Below are positions 29,434 to 38,682 of a stretch of 64,000 bases of DNA, piece after piece (position 1 is the stretch's first letter; every line of letters begins with the position of its first letter). The notes under the pieces were generated by a model, which saw only the letters and a program-made list of their open reading frames with translations, did no database searches and was not told the origin of the DNA. A program made the position numbers and the translations under genes. This DNA comes from Betaproteobacteria bacterium (GTDB lineage: Bacteria; Pseudomonadota; Gammaproteobacteria; Burkholderiales; SG8-39). The stretch is taken from the NCBI GenBank assembly GCA_004297625.1, contig SCTY01000003.1, forward strand, positions 536,507-600,506, given 5' to 3'.

Positions 29434-30555
29434 ATGAGGGGAATGAAAGTCGTTGCAGCGCTGGCAGGCTTGGGCGGGCTCGCGCTTTCCGGTACGGCGC
29501 ACGCGATCGCGTGGAACTTCCAGACGCCTGCATCGAGGCTCGCTGCCGAGATCGACGATCTGCACCAGCTCGTGATGTGGCTGATCATCGTCATCTTCGC
29601 CGGCGTGTTCGGCGCGATGTTCTACTCCGTATACGCGCACCGCAAGTCGAAGGGCCACAGGGCCGAGCAGTTCCACGAGAACACCGCGGTCGAGATCATC
29701 TGGACCGTCATCCCGGCGATCATTCTGGTGGCGATCGCCGTGCCGGTAACCAAGGTGGTGATCTCGCAGAAAGACACCTCGGGAGCCGACATCACTGTCA
29801 AGGTGACGGGCTACCAGTGGAAGTGGGGCTACGATTACCTCAAAGGCGAGGGCGAAGGCATCAGCTTCCTCTCCACGCTCGCCACGCCGCGCGCGCAGAT
29901 CGAGGGCACGGCGCCCAAGGGCGAGAACTACCTCCTCGAGGTGGACAACGAGCTGGTGGTGCCGGTGGGCAAGAAGATCCGGATTCTCACCACCGCCGCC
30001 GACGTCATTCACTCCTGGTTCCTGCCGGCCTTCGGGGTCAAGCAGGACGCGATTCCCGGCTTTCTCCGCGACACCTGGTTCAGGGCCGACCGTACCGGCA
30101 CGTTCCGCGGGCAATGCGCGGAGCTCTGCGGCAAGGAGCACGGCTTCATGCCCACCGTGGTGCGCGTTGTGTCCGCCGAGGACTACACGAAGTGGGTCGC
30201 CGAGTTCAAGCAGAAAAGCGCGAAGGCGGCCGAGGACGATACCAAGACCTTCACCCTGCAGGATCTCATGCAGCGCGGCGAGAAGGTGTACGCCGCGAAC
30301 TGCGTCGCCTGCCACCAGGCGAACGGCCGCGGCACGCCGCCCGCCTTCCCGCCGCTCGCCGGCTCGAAGACCGCGACCGGTCCGAAGGAAGGCCATATCG
30401 ACACGGTCCTCAACGGCAGGCCGAACACCGCCATGCAGCCGTTCAAGCAGCTCTCCAACGCGGAGCTCGCGGCGGTCATCACCTACGAGCGCAATTCGTG
30501 GGGCAACAAGGCGGGCGAAGTGCAGCCGGCGGAAGTCAAGGCGCGGCGCAAATAG
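29434..30555 (+). CDS. coxB: cytochrome c oxidase subunit II with C-terminal cytochrome c domain
   Basis: A 373-residue subunit that receives electrons from cytochrome c. It has a signal peptide (to about residue 24), two membrane helices and a cupredoxin CuA domain with ligands Cys228, Cys232, His236 and Met239 ([14 protein letters not shown]). A C-terminal class I cytochrome c domain has CVACH at residues 290-294, so this is the caa3-type fusion. ATG 29434 follows GGGGAACGAGG. First structural gene of the oxidase cluster. Confidence 0.96.
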   Translation: MRGMKVVAALAGLGGLALSGTAHAIAWNFQTPASRLAAEIDDLHQLVMWLIIVIFAGVFGAMFYSVYAHRKSKGHRAEQFHENTAVEIIWTVIPAIILVAIAVPVTKVVISQKDTSGADITVKVTGYQWKWGYDYLKGEGEGISFLSTLATPRAQIEGTAPKGENYLLEVDNELVVPVGKKIRILTTAADVIHSWFLPAFGVKQDAIPGFLRDTWFRADRTGTFRGQCAELCGKEHGFMPTVVRVVSAEDYTKWVAEFKQKSAKAAEDDTKTFTLQDLMQRGEKVYAANCVACHQANGRGTPPAFPPLAGSKTATGPKEGHIDTVLNGRPNTAMQPFKQLSNAELAAVITYERNSWGNKAGEVQPAEVKARRK

Positions 30556-30574
30556 GCACGACAGGAGAACGAGA

Positions 30575-32170
30575 ATGAGCGCAGTTGCGGACACTCACGG
30601 ACACGCCCACGACGCCCACGGCCACCACGGCGGCTACAGCGGCATCATGCGCTGGATCACGACCACCAACCACAAGGACATCGGCACGATGTACCTGTGG
30701 TTCAGCTTCGTCATGTTCTCGATCGGCGGCCTGATGGCGGTGATGATCCGCATGGAGCTGTTCTCGCCGGGGCTGCAGTTCTTCAATCCCGAGTTCTTCA
30801 ACCAGCTGACCACCATGCACGGCCTCATCATGGTCTTCGGCGCCATCATGCCGGTGTTCGTCGGCTTCGCGAACTGGCTGATCCCGATGCAGATCGGCGC
30901 GCCCGACATGGCGTTCGCGCGCCTGAACAACTGGTCGTTCTGGCTGCTGCCGTTCGCCGCGTCGCTGCTCGTGCTGTCGTTCTTCATGCCGGGCGGAGCG
31001 CCGGGGGTGGGCTGGACCATGTACGCGCCGCTCACGGCGCAGATGGGCATGGGGATGGACTTCACCATCTTCGCCATCCACATCCTCGGCATGAGCTCGA
31101 TCCTCGGCTCGATCAACATCATCACCACCATCCTCAACATGCGCGCGCCGGGGATGACGCTGATGAAGATGCCGCTTTTCTGCTGGACCTGGCTCATCAC
31201 CGCCTACCTGCTCGTCGCGGTGATGCCGGTGCTCGCCGGCGCGGTGACCATGACGCTCACCGACCGGCATTTCGGCACCACCTTCTTCAACGCCGCGGGC
31301 GGCGGCGACCCGGTGCTCTATCAGCACATCTTCTGGTTCTTCGGCCATCCCGAGGTCTACATCATCGCGCTGCCGGGGTTCGGCGTGATCTCGCAGGTGA
31401 TTCCCGCGTTCTCGAGGAAGCCGCTGTTCGGCTACGCCTCGATGGTGTACGCGACCTCGGCGATCGCGATCCTGTCGTTCATCGTCTGGGCGCACCATAT
31501 GTACACGGTCGGCATGCCGGTGACCGGGCAGCTGTTTTTCATGTACGCGACCACGCTCATCGCGGTGCCGACCGGCGTGAAGGTCTTCAACTGGGTGACC
31601 ACCATGTGGAAGGGCTCGCTCACCTTCGAGACGCCGATGCTCTTCGCGTGCGGCTTCCTGTTCATGTTCACGCTGGGCGGCTTCACCGGGCTGGTGCTCG
31701 CGCTGGTGCCGGTCGACATCCAGCTGCAGGACACCTACTACGTGGTGGCGCACTTCCACTACGTGATGGTCGCGGGGGCGCTGTTCGCCGCCTTCGCCGG
31801 CATCTATTTCTGGCTGCCGAAGTGGACCGGGAAGATGTACAACGAGACGCTCGGCAAGATCCACTTCTGGCTCACCATGATCTTCTTCAACATGATCTTC
31901 TTCGTGCAGCACTTCCTCGGCCTCGCCGGCATGCCGCGGCGCATCCCGGACTACAACCTCATGTTCGAGACCTGGAACAAGATCTCGTCGCTCGGCGCCT
32001 TCGGCATGGGACTCGCGCAGCTGCTGTTCCTGTACATCGTGGTGAGCTGCATCCGCAACGGCAAGCCGGCGGCCCAGCTGCCCTGGGAAGGCGCCGACTC
32101 GCTGGAGTGGACGCACCTGCCCACGCCGGCGCCCTATCACAGCTTCGAGACGCCGCCGGTAGTGAAGTGA
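30575..32170 (+). CDS. coxA: cytochrome c oxidase subunit I
   Basis: The catalytic haem-copper subunit, 531 residues, 12 membrane helices. Visible signatures are [15 protein letters not shown] (haem a ligand His region), [13 protein letters not shown] (CuB His and cross-linked Tyr), [11 protein letters not shown] (CuB histidines) and AHFHYVMV (haem ligands). The N-terminus is His-rich ([13 protein letters not shown]), possibly metal-binding. The stop overlaps the small assembly protein gene (GTGA). Confidence 0.97.
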   Translation: MSAVADTHGHAHDAHGHHGGYSGIMRWITTTNHKDIGTMYLWFSFVMFSIGGLMAVMIRMELFSPGLQFFNPEFFNQLTTMHGLIMVFGAIMPVFVGFANWLIPMQIGAPDMAFARLNNWSFWLLPFAASLLVLSFFMPGGAPGVGWTMYAPLTAQMGMGMDFTIFAIHILGMSSILGSINIITTILNMRAPGMTLMKMPLFCWTWLITAYLLVAVMPVLAGAVTMTLTDRHFGTTFFNAAGGGDPVLYQHIFWFFGHPEVYIIALPGFGVISQVIPAFSRKPLFGYASMVYATSAIAILSFIVWAHHMYTVGMPVTGQLFFMYATTLIAVPTGVKVFNWVTTMWKGSLTFETPMLFACGFLFMFTLGGFTGLVLALVPVDIQLQDTYYVVAHFHYVMVAGALFAAFAGIYFWLPKWTGKMYNETLGKIHFWLTMIFFNMIFFVQHFLGLAGMPRRIPDYNLMFETWNKISSLGAFGMGLAQLLFLYIVVSCIRNGKPAAQLPWEGADSLEWTHLPTPAPYHSFETPPVVK

Positions 32171-32262
32171 GCAAGAACGCCAAGACCGCACTGGTGCTCG
32201 CCTCGATCGCGGCTGCGTTCTTCCTGGGCATCATCGCCAGATACTGGCTGTTGAACGGGTGA
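32167..32262 (+). CDS. cytochrome oxidase small assembly protein
   Basis: A 31-residue single-pass membrane protein with one hydrophobic helix (residues 8-25, [17 protein letters not shown]). GTG start overlapping the coxA stop and GTG of ctaG overlapping its own stop (both GTGA). Betaproteobacterial oxidase clusters carry a tiny protein of this kind at exactly this place. Too short for homology alone, but position, coupling and helix support a real gene. Confidence 0.75.
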   Translation: MSKNAKTALVLASIAAAFFLGIIARYWLLNG

Positions 32263-32789
32263 GCCTCGAGCAACAAAACCGCAGGCTTTTCACGCGGCTC
32301 GCGATCGTCGCGGTGGCGATGTTCGGCTTCGGCTTCGCGCTGGTGCCGTTCTATAACCAGCTGTGCGCCGCCCTGGGCATCAACAGCGTCGAGCGGGCGG
32401 AGAGCGCCGTCAACACGCAGGTCGACCGGTCGCGAACGGTCGTGATCGAGCTCGACTCGAACACCCACAACCTGCCGTGGCGCTTCAGGCCGCTGGTGAG
32501 CCACGTGAGCGTGCACCCGGGCGAGCTCACCACCGTCGAATACGAGGTCGTCAACGTGCGCGCGGCGCCGGTCACCGGGCAGGCGGTGCCGAGCTACGGG
32601 CCGCAGTACGCGGCCGAGTACTTCAAGAAGGTCGAGTGCTTCTGCTTCACGCAGCAGACGCTTGCTGCCGGAGAGGTTCGGCGGATGCCGGTCACGTTCG
32701 TCGTCGACCCGAAGCTGCCGAAGAGCATAAGCAGCATCGCTCTTTCGTACACCTTCTTCGAAGTCGCCGGCCGCGGAGGACAGTCTTGA
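32259..32789 (+). CDS. ctaG: cytochrome c oxidase assembly protein CtaG/Cox11
   Basis: Delivers copper to the CuB centre of subunit I. It is 176 residues: one N-terminal membrane helix (about 12-31), then a periplasmic immunoglobulin-like domain with the copper-binding CFCF motif (KKVECFCFTQQTL). GTG start coupled to the small protein upstream. The stop overlaps the DUF2970 gene (ATGA-like, 32787-32791). Confidence 0.95.
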   Translation: MSLEQQNRRLFTRLAIVAVAMFGFGFALVPFYNQLCAALGINSVERAESAVNTQVDRSRTVVIELDSNTHNLPWRFRPLVSHVSVHPGELTTVEYEVVNVRAAPVTGQAVPSYGPQYAAEYFKKVECFCFTQQTLAAGEVRRMPVTFVVDPKLPKSISSIALSYTFFEVAGRGGQS

Positions 32790-32953
32790 TGGAAGTCATC
32801 AAGGCTGTCCTCTACGGTGCCATCGGCATCCGCCGCAAGGCCGACCATGAGCGCGTGCAGATCCGGCCCGCGCACATCATCGTCGCGGCGATCCTGTTCG
32901 TGGTGCTGTTCATATTCACCCTGCGCACGATCGTGCACGTGGTGACGAGCTAA
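32789..32953 (+). CDS. DUF2970 domain protein
   Basis: A 54-residue single-pass membrane protein, MEVIKAVLYGAIGIRRKAD then one hydrophobic helix (about residues 28-49). DUF2970 members sit between ctaG and coxC in betaproteobacterial oxidase clusters, exactly as here. Presumed oxidase-associated; no known function. Confidence 0.82.
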   Translation: MEVIKAVLYGAIGIRRKADHERVQIRPAHIIVAAILFVVLFIFTLRTIVHVVTS

Positions 32954-32968
32954 GGGGAGAACCAAAAA

Positions 32969-33844
32969 ATGGCGCACGTCGCATCCACCCAGGCGCAGGT
33001 CCGGCAGCAGCACTACTCGGTGCCGCAGCCGATGCCCTGGCCCATCATGGGCTCGACTTCGCTGTTTCTCATGGCGCTCGGCGCGGCGTTCGTCTTCAAC
33101 GACATGCGCGCCGGCTGGGTATCCATTGCGGCGGGGTTCGTGCTGCTGCTCTACATGATGGTGCGCTGGTTCGGCGAGGTGATCCGCGAGTCGGAGGGCG
33201 GCAGGTACGGGCGCTGGGAGGACGTTTCCTTCCGCTGGGGGATGAGCTTCTTCATTTTCTCCGAGGTGATGTTCTTCGGCGCGTTCTTCGGGGCCCTGTT
33301 CTGGGCGCGCGTGTATTCGGTGCCCGACCTCGCGACGCTCGAAAGCCAGGCGCTGCTGTGGTCCGGCTTCAGCGCGCACTGGCCCTCCGCGGGCCCCGGC
33401 TTCGCCGAGCAATTCAGCCCCATGAGCGCCTGGGGCATCCCCGCGCTCAACACGCTATTGCTGCTCAGTTCCGGCGTGACCGTCACTTTTGCGCACTGGA
33501 ACCTGATCGCCAACCAGCGCGGCAAGCTGCTGCTTTGGCTCGCGGCGACCGTCGCGCTCGGCGTAACGTTCATCTGCTTCCAGGCGTACGAGTACATCCA
33601 CGCCTATCACGAGCTCAACCTGAAGCTCTCGACCGGGGTGTACGGCTCGACGTTCTTCATGCTGACCGGCTTCCACGGCTTCCACGTCACGCTCGGGGCG
33701 ATCATGCTGACGGTGATCTGGTTCCGCTGCCTGAAGGGGCATTTCAAGCCCGACCACCATTTCGCTTTCGAGGGCGTCGCGTGGTACTGGCACTTCGTCG
33801 ACGTGGTGTGGCTCGGCCTGTTTATTTTCGTTTACTGGCTATAG
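32969..33844 (+). CDS. coxC: cytochrome c oxidase subunit III
   Basis: A 291-residue membrane subunit with seven helices. FFIFSEVMFFGAFFGALFWAR contains the conserved Glu, and TGFHGFHVTLGAIMLTV and WYWHFVDVVWLGLF are family signatures. It stabilises subunit I and the proton uptake site. RBS GGGGAG precedes the ATG. It ends convergently with the DUF2909 gene, overlapping by 6 bases. Confidence 0.96.
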   Translation: MAHVASTQAQVRQQHYSVPQPMPWPIMGSTSLFLMALGAAFVFNDMRAGWVSIAAGFVLLLYMMVRWFGEVIRESEGGRYGRWEDVSFRWGMSFFIFSEVMFFGAFFGALFWARVYSVPDLATLESQALLWSGFSAHWPSAGPGFAEQFSPMSAWGIPALNTLLLLSSGVTVTFAHWNLIANQRGKLLLWLAATVALGVTFICFQAYEYIHAYHELNLKLSTGVYGSTFFMLTGFHGFHVTLGAIMLTVIWFRCLKGHFKPDHHFAFEGVAWYWHFVDVVWLGLFIFVYWL

Positions 33845-34033
33845 CCGGCCGGGGATCAGGCCGAAGTAATAGCCGGCCATCAGCATAAGGAAAAGGCCCG
33901 CAGAGAGCCCGACGCGCACGGCAAGCGCCTTCACCATGCGCTTGGAGTCGCCGCGGTCGCGGAACATGAAAACCGCCGCGGACGCGAGGCTCGCCACGAT
34001 GGCGAGCAGCATGGCGATGACGACGTAGCGCAT
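33839..34033 (-). CDS. DUF2909 twin-transmembrane protein
   Basis: A 64-residue protein with two membrane helices (about residues 4-22 and 40-58) separated by a basic loop. The DUF2909 family is typically found between coxC and SURF1 on the opposite strand in betaproteobacteria. Its ATG and the SURF1 ATG share one CATG sequence (34031-34034). Likely oxidase-related, function unknown. Confidence 0.8.
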   Translation of the reverse strand: MRYVVIAMLLAIVASLASAAVFMFRDRGDSKRMVKALAVRVGLSAGLFLMLMAGYYFGLIPGRL

Positions 34034-34736
34034 GTTGTCAGGATACTCTTTCCGTCCCCGGCTCTGGGCCGCGGTGCTTGCCGGTGCCGCCTGTGCCGCG
34101 GGCATTGCGCTCGGAAACTGGCAGTCGCAGCGCGCCGACGAAAAGCGCGCGCTCGGCGCGCAGCTCGACGAAGAAATGCGTTCTTCTCCGATACCGCTGT
34201 CCTCGCGCATGGTGGCGCCGCACGAAGTGGCGTTGAAGCATATCGTGGCGACCGGAACCTTTGTGCCGGAGCACACCGTCTATCTCGACAACAAGCTGCG
34301 CCGCGGCCGCCCCGGTTACGAGATCGTGACGCCGCTCAAGCTGGACGGCGTGCACGTGCTGGTGAACCGCGGCTGGGTGGCCGCGGGACGCACGCGCGGC
34401 GAGCTGCCGCAGGTGCCGACGCCGGCCGGGCCGGTGCGCATCGAAGGTCTCGCGCTCGAGCGGCTGCCGCACGTGCTCGAGGCGAGCCCGACGACGGGTG
34501 CGAAGCTGAGGCAGAACATCGACATCGAGTCCTTCGCGCAGGAAACGGGTTTGCGCCTGCAGCCGATCGTCATCGAGCAGCGTTCGCCGGCGGCCGACGG
34601 GCTTGCACGCGACTGGCCGCGCCCGGATGCCGGCATCGAGAAGCACGAGGCCTACTCGCTGCAGTGGTATTCGCTTGCCGGCCTGGCGCTCGCATTATTC
34701 ATCGTGCTTTCCTTCCAACGTGTCCGCCCGTCTTAA
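34032..34736 (+). CDS. SURF1 family oxidase assembly protein
   Basis: A 234-residue protein with N- and C-terminal membrane helices (about 13-30 and 212-229) flanking a periplasmic domain: GNWQSQRADEK, VYLDNKLRRGRPGYEIVTPL, VNRGWV, and the C-terminal EKHEAYSLQWYSLAGLAL signature. SURF1 assists haem a insertion into subunit I. Its start overlaps the divergent DUF2909 start, so each ribosome site lies within the other gene. Confidence 0.92.
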   Translation: MLSGYSFRPRLWAAVLAGAACAAGIALGNWQSQRADEKRALGAQLDEEMRSSPIPLSSRMVAPHEVALKHIVATGTFVPEHTVYLDNKLRRGRPGYEIVTPLKLDGVHVLVNRGWVAAGRTRGELPQVPTPAGPVRIEGLALERLPHVLEASPTTGAKLRQNIDIESFAQETGLRLQPIVIEQRSPAADGLARDWPRPDAGIEKHEAYSLQWYSLAGLALALFIVLSFQRVRPS

Positions 34737-35238
34737 GCTCGCCGGCATCTTCGTCGCGTGCGCCGCGCCTTTCGTGCTCGGCTGGGCGGCGTGGTATTTC
34801 GGTTGGGGCACGGGCAGCCCCGGCAACTACGGCGAGCTCATTGCGCCGCGCACGCTGTCGGGCCCGCCGTTCGCCGCGTTGCGCGGCAAGTGGGTGCTCG
34901 TGAGCCTGGACGCCGCCGCCTGCGACGCCTATTGCGAGAAAAAGCTGTATTTCATGCGCCAGCTGCGCAAGGCGCAGGGCGAGAACGAGGCGCGCATCGA
35001 GCGCTTGTGGGTCATAACCGATTCGGCGACCCCGCGGCCCGAGCTCCTGGCGGCGATCGAGGGCACGCACCTCGCAAGAAACATGGAAGCGAAAGAGGCC
35101 TTTCCGGGCAACCGCCGCGAGCACATTTATCTCGTCGATCCGCTGGGCAACCTGATGCTGCGCTTTCCGCGCGATCCCGAGCCGTCCAGGATGCTCAAGG
35201 ACCTGCAACGCTTATTGAAGTATTCGCGCATAGGATAG
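34720..35238 (+). CDS. SCO-like oxidase accessory protein (thioredoxin fold)
   Basis: A 172-residue protein with one N-terminal membrane helix (about residues 6-26) and a periplasmic thioredoxin-like domain with a CX3C pair, CDAYC (about residues 67-71), as in SCO copper chaperones. GNRREHIYLVDPLGNLMLRFP fits the family's C-terminal half, although the SCO copper-binding His is less clear. The GTG start overlaps the end of SURF1 by 17 bases. Probably copper or disulfide handling for CuA assembly. Confidence 0.78.
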   Translation: MSARLKLAGIFVACAAPFVLGWAAWYFGWGTGSPGNYGELIAPRTLSGPPFAALRGKWVLVSLDAAACDAYCEKKLYFMRQLRKAQGENEARIERLWVITDSATPRPELLAAIEGTHLARNMEAKEAFPGNRREHIYLVDPLGNLMLRFPRDPEPSRMLKDLQRLLKYSRIG

Positions 35239-35280
35239 GCTGGTGCTAAACTTCTGCGCTTTCCGCCGCGCCCGTTCCCG

Positions 35281-36168
35281 GTGAATACTCAGGTTCTCTC
35301 GAGCAGCTTCGCGCAGCAGGCCCGCGCATTTTTCGCGCTGACCAAGCCGCGCGTGGTCTCGCTCATCGTGTTCACGGCGGTGATCGGCATGTTCCTCGCG
35401 ACGCCCGGCATGGTGCCCGCGCAAACGCTGCTCGCCGGCACGCTCGGAATCTTCTTCGTAGCAGGCGCCGCGGCGGCGGTGAACTGCCTGGTCGAGCAGA
35501 AGATCGACGCCGTCATGCGGCGCACGAGCTGGCGCCCGCTGCCGCGCGGCGAGTTGACCGCGCAGCAGACGCTCGCTTTCGCCGGGGCGCTCGGCGGGCT
35601 GGGCCTGTGGACGCTCTACCGCTTCGTGAACCCGCTCACGATGGGGTTGACGCTCGCCACGTTCGTCGGCTACGCGATCATCTACACCGTGCTGCTCAAG
35701 CCGGCCACGCCGCAGAACATCGTCATCGGCGGCGCCTCGGGCGCGATGCCTCCGGTGCTCGGCTGGGCGGCCGTGACCGGCGAAGTGAGCATCGACGCGA
35801 TGCTGCTCTTTCTCATCATCTTCGCGTGGACGCCGCCGCATTTCTGGTCGCTCGCGCTATACCGCACCGAGGACTACGCCAAGGCGGGCGTGCCGATGCT
35901 GCCGGTGACGCACGGCAAGGCCTACACGCGGCTGCAGGTGCTGTTCTACACGGTGGTCCTGCTCGCCGTGAGCCTGCTCCCGTTCGTGATACGCATGAGC
36001 GGGCTGCTGTACCTCGCTGCCGCGCTCGTCCTCGGATCGGTGTTCCTCGCCTATGCCTTCGGCATCTACCGCGCGTACAGCGATGCGCTCGCGCGCAAGA
36101 CCTTCCGTTATTCGATTGTCTACCTTGCCGCTCTCTTTGCTGCGCTTCTGGTCGATCATTATCTGTAG
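35281..36168 (+). CDS. ctaB: protohaem IX farnesyltransferase (haem O synthase)
   Basis: Converts haem b to haem o, the precursor of haem a. It is 295 residues with about nine membrane helices; the prenyl-diphosphate motif [21 protein letters not shown] (split across residues 69-89) and [17 protein letters not shown] are conserved. GTG start. In related clusters ctaA (haem a synthase) precedes ctaB; here it is absent, with only a 42-base gap to the SCO-like gene. Confidence 0.95.
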   Translation: MNTQVLSSSFAQQARAFFALTKPRVVSLIVFTAVIGMFLATPGMVPAQTLLAGTLGIFFVAGAAAAVNCLVEQKIDAVMRRTSWRPLPRGELTAQQTLAFAGALGGLGLWTLYRFVNPLTMGLTLATFVGYAIIYTVLLKPATPQNIVIGGASGAMPPVLGWAAVTGEVSIDAMLLFLIIFAWTPPHFWSLALYRTEDYAKAGVPMLPVTHGKAYTRLQVLFYTVVLLAVSLLPFVIRMSGLLYLAAALVLGSVFLAYAFGIYRAYSDALARKTFRYSIVYLAALFAALLVDHYL

Positions 36169-36715
36169 CCTGGCGCTCGCGGCCTGCGACAGCGGCCCGA
36201 AGTTCAAGAGCACCGACATCAGCGGCGTCGACTACGGCAGATCGTTCGAGCTCACCGACTTCAACGGCCGCGCCCGGCGGCTCGAGGATTTCCGCGGCAA
36301 AGCGCTCGTCATCTTCTTCGGCTTCACGCAATGTCCCGATGTCTGCCCGACGACGCTTGCGGACATCGCCGAGGCGCTGAAAAAGCTCGGCCCCGAGGAC
36401 GCCAAGCGCGTCCAGGTCCTTTTCGTCACGGTCGACCCCGAGCGCGACACGCCGGAGCTGCTCAAGAAATACGTCACCGCATTCGACCCGAACTTCCTCG
36501 CGCTATACGGGGACGCGGCGGCGACGCAGCGCACCGCGAAGGAGTTCAAGATCTACTACGAGAAGAGAAAGCAGGGCGACAGCTACACCGTCGACCATAG
36601 CGCGCAGACCTACGTCATCGATCCGCAGGGACGCCTGCGCCTCTTCGTGCGCCAGGACCGGATTGCTTCCGACCTGCCGGACGACCTGCGAACGCTGCTT
36701 AAAGAAAGCGCTTAA
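36125..36715 (+). CDS. SCO1/SenC copper chaperone lipoprotein
   Basis: A 196-residue lipoprotein: signal with lipobox LALAAC (Cys about residue 20), then a thioredoxin-fold SCO domain. The copper ligands are CPDVC (CX3C, in [11 protein letters not shown]) and the His in TVDHSAQTY. It loads copper into CuA of subunit II. A TTG at 36125 is chosen as start because it gives the lipoprotein signal; it overlaps ctaB by 44 bases. An alternative TTG lies at 36137. Confidence 0.9.
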   Translation: MPLSLLRFWSIIICSLALAACDSGPKFKSTDISGVDYGRSFELTDFNGRARRLEDFRGKALVIFFGFTQCPDVCPTTLADIAEALKKLGPEDAKRVQVLFVTVDPERDTPELLKKYVTAFDPNFLALYGDAAATQRTAKEFKIYYEKRKQGDSYTVDHSAQTYVIDPQGRLRLFVRQDRIASDLPDDLRTLLKESA

Positions 36716-36734
36716 GCGGCAGGAAACGAGCGCC

Positions 36735-37610
36735 CTAGGCGGGCGCGGGCAGCGCCTTGCGCATTTTCTCAAGCGCCTTCGCCTCGATTTGGCGGATACG
36801 CTCGGCCGACACCTTGAACTCGGCGGCGAGGTCGTGGAGCGTCGCCGCGTCCTTCTCCCTCAGCCAGCGCGCCTCGACGATGCGGCGGCTGCGCGGGTCG
36901 AGGCTCTTCAGCGCCTCGTCGAGCCCCGCGGCGCGCTTCTCTTCCGATTCCTTGGCTTCGAGCAAGCGCAGCGGCTCGGCGTCGTGGTCGGCGGCGAGGT
37001 AATTGACCGGGGCGTACGCTTCTTCGTCGTCCTGGTCGGCTTCGAAGGCGATTTCCTGGCCGGAAAGGCGCGTCTCCATCTCGACGACTTCCTCCGGCTT
37101 CACGCGCAGCTCCGAGGCGACGCGCGCGACGTCGTCGCTCGAGAGAGGCGCCAGGCCCTTCTTCATCGAGCGCAGATTGAAGAAGAGCTTCCTCTGCGCC
37201 TTGGTCGTGGCCACCTTGACCAGGCGCCAGTTGCGCAGGATGTACTCGTGCATCTCTGCTTTGATCCAGTGGATGGCAAACGACACGAGCCGCACTCCGC
37301 GGTCCGGATCGAAGCGCTTGACCGCCTTCATCAGCCCGATGTTGCCTTCCTGGATGAGGTCGGCGTGCGGCAAGCCGTAGCCGAGATAGCCGCGGGCGAG
37401 CGCCACCACGAGCCGAAGGTGCGAGAGTACCAGGCTACGCGCGGCGTCGAGATCGCCGTGCTTGCGGTAGCGCTGTGCAAGCGCCCGCTCTTCCTCGGCG
37501 CTCAACAGCGGGAAGCGATTGACGGTCTGGATGTAAGCCTCGAGGCTCCCCGTAGGCATCGGCATGGAAACCGGTCCGGGCAGGGGCAACGTCGCTTGCA
37601 TAGTCAACAA
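36735..37610 (-). CDS. rpoH: heat-shock sigma factor RpoH (sigma-32)
   Basis: A 291-residue sigma factor. Region 2 is [31 protein letters not shown] (split), with the RpoH box QRKLFFNLR (about residues 139-147), and region 4 has [33 protein letters not shown] at 37617-37623 is 6 bases from a TTG at 37610, taken as start; an ATG at 37601 is the alternative. A perfect CIRCE operator lies 26 bases upstream, so HrcA probably represses it. RpoH-type promoters occur in this window before hslVU and hsp20. Confidence 0.96.
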   Translation of the reverse strand: MLTMQATLPLPGPVSMPMPTGSLEAYIQTVNRFPLLSAEEERALAQRYRKHGDLDAARSLVLSHLRLVVALARGYLGYGLPHADLIQEGNIGLMKAVKRFDPDRGVRLVSFAIHWIKAEMHEYILRNWRLVKVATTKAQRKLFFNLRSMKKGLAPLSSDDVARVASELRVKPEEVVEMETRLSGQEIAFEADQDDEEAYAPVNYLAADHDAEPLRLLEAKESEEKRAAGLDEALKSLDPRSRRIVEARWLREKDAATLHDLAAEFKVSAERIRQIEAKALEKMRKALPAPA

Positions 37611-37635
37611 TTGATTCCTCCTTGAGGCAGGTATT

Positions 37636-37662
37636 TTAGCACTCCGGTTCTTAGAGTGCTAA
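37636..37662 (-). promoter_or_regulatory. CIRCE operator (HrcA site) upstream of rpoH
   Basis: TTAGCACTC, 9 bases, GAGTGCTAA: a perfect match to the CIRCE consensus. On the minus strand TTAGCA-N18-TAAAAT overlaps it and could be the housekeeping promoter, so HrcA binding would block RNA polymerase. Confidence 0.95.
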
Positions 37663-37693
37663 TGCTACCAGCTAGTTCCTGGGCTGATCTCCA

Positions 37694-37711
37694 TGTAAGT
37701 ATGCGCTTACA
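37694..37711. promoter_or_regulatory. TGTAAG-N6-CTTACA inverted repeat upstream of rpoH
   Basis: Six-base inverted arms with a 6-base centre, 84 bases before the rpoH start. It could be an operator for another regulator or chance; no known site matches. Confidence 0.3.
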
Positions 37712-37738
37712 AAAAGACTTACCGCCCGCAGGAGGATT

Positions 37739-37760
37739 CGACCGCCCCGGCTCGGGGTCG
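37739..37760 (-). terminator. GC-rich hairpin after ftsX, possible terminator or attenuator
   Basis: Minus-strand CCCCG-AGC-CGGGG hairpin flanked by CGA/TCG, 21 bases after the ftsX stop. There is no T-run, so termination is uncertain; it could separate ftsX from rpoH transcription. Confidence 0.35.
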
Positions 37761-37781
37761 TTCATGACGTCTGCGAAAGCG

Positions 37782-38663
37782 CTAGCTCGCGTCGATCGCC
37801 CGCAGATGGCGGGTAACGGAAAGGTGCGCCCCTAGCCAGCCAAGCAACCCTGCGAAGAGTACGACCGCAAAAGCATCCCCGGCGTCGAGGAAGGCGAAGC
37901 GGAAAGTCGAGCCGTAGGAATCGGCGAGTACGGCGACCTCGCGATTCAGGAGCGCGAGTCCCGCCGCCACGATAGCAATGGCCGCAATGCCGCCCGCGGC
38001 TCCCTGAACAACCCCGAGGTAATAGAACGGGCGGCGGATGAAGGCGTCGGTGGCACCGATGAGCTTCGAGACTTCAATCTCCTCCCGCTGCGTGAGGATC
38101 TGCAGCCGGATCGTGTTGAAGGTGACGGCGACGAGTCCCAGCCCGAGCAGCGCGCTCAGCAGCCAGAGCGCGACCCGCCCGATCCCGGCAAGCGCGACGA
38201 GGCGCCGCGCCCAGGCGGCATCGGCCTGGACATGCGCTACGCCCGGCAGCTTGCCGAGGTCGGCGGCGAGGGCTTCGAGCGTGTTCGGCTTCGAGCTCAC
38301 CACGAACGCGTCCGGCAGCGGATTCTGGCCGAGGGCGCCGATCACCTCGGACATGCCCTGCACGGCAGCAAGCTCCTTCAGAGCTTCTTCGCGAGGCACG
38401 AAGCGCACGCTGGCGATGCGCCGGTCGGCACGCAGCGTGCTTCCGAGCGCCTCGGCGTCGGCCCGCTTGAGATCGGCGCGCAGAAACACGGATACCTGCG
38501 CATCGAGGGCAAACCGGCCGGCCACCGCGCGCAGGCCTTCGAGCAGCGCGTAGCCCCCGGCCGGCAGAGAAAGCGCCACGCCGATGACCAGCGCGTTGAG
38601 CGTGCCCAGGCGCCGCAATGCGGCGAGGAAGGCCTGGCGGTGCAGCCGCAGCCAGGCGCTCAT
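37782..38663 (-). CDS. ftsX: cell division protein FtsX
   Basis: The membrane subunit of the FtsEX complex that drives amidase activation (through EnvC, also encoded in this window) at the septum. It is 293 residues with four membrane helices: one near residues 22-44, then three in the C-terminal half (about 165-190, 212-240, 260-280). The periplasmic loop carries the ECD region. Normally ftsX directly overlaps ftsE; here 142 bases with a large palindrome separate them. Confidence 0.95.
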   Translation of the reverse strand: MSAWLRLHRQAFLAALRRLGTLNALVIGVALSLPAGGYALLEGLRAVAGRFALDAQVSVFLRADLKRADAEALGSTLRADRRIASVRFVPREEALKELAAVQGMSEVIGALGQNPLPDAFVVSSKPNTLEALAADLGKLPGVAHVQADAAWARRLVALAGIGRVALWLLSALLGLGLVAVTFNTIRLQILTQREEIEVSKLIGATDAFIRRPFYYLGVVQGAAGGIAAIAIVAAGLALLNREVAVLADSYGSTFRFAFLDAGDAFAVVLFAGLLGWLGAHLSVTRHLRAIDAS

Positions 38664-38682
38664 TGGGTAACCTCTGCCGCCG

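Noticed and set aside
30536..32191. A 551-codon minus-strand frame rich in His, Asp and Glu
   Set aside because: Exact antisense of coxA; composition is a by-product of the coxA codons.
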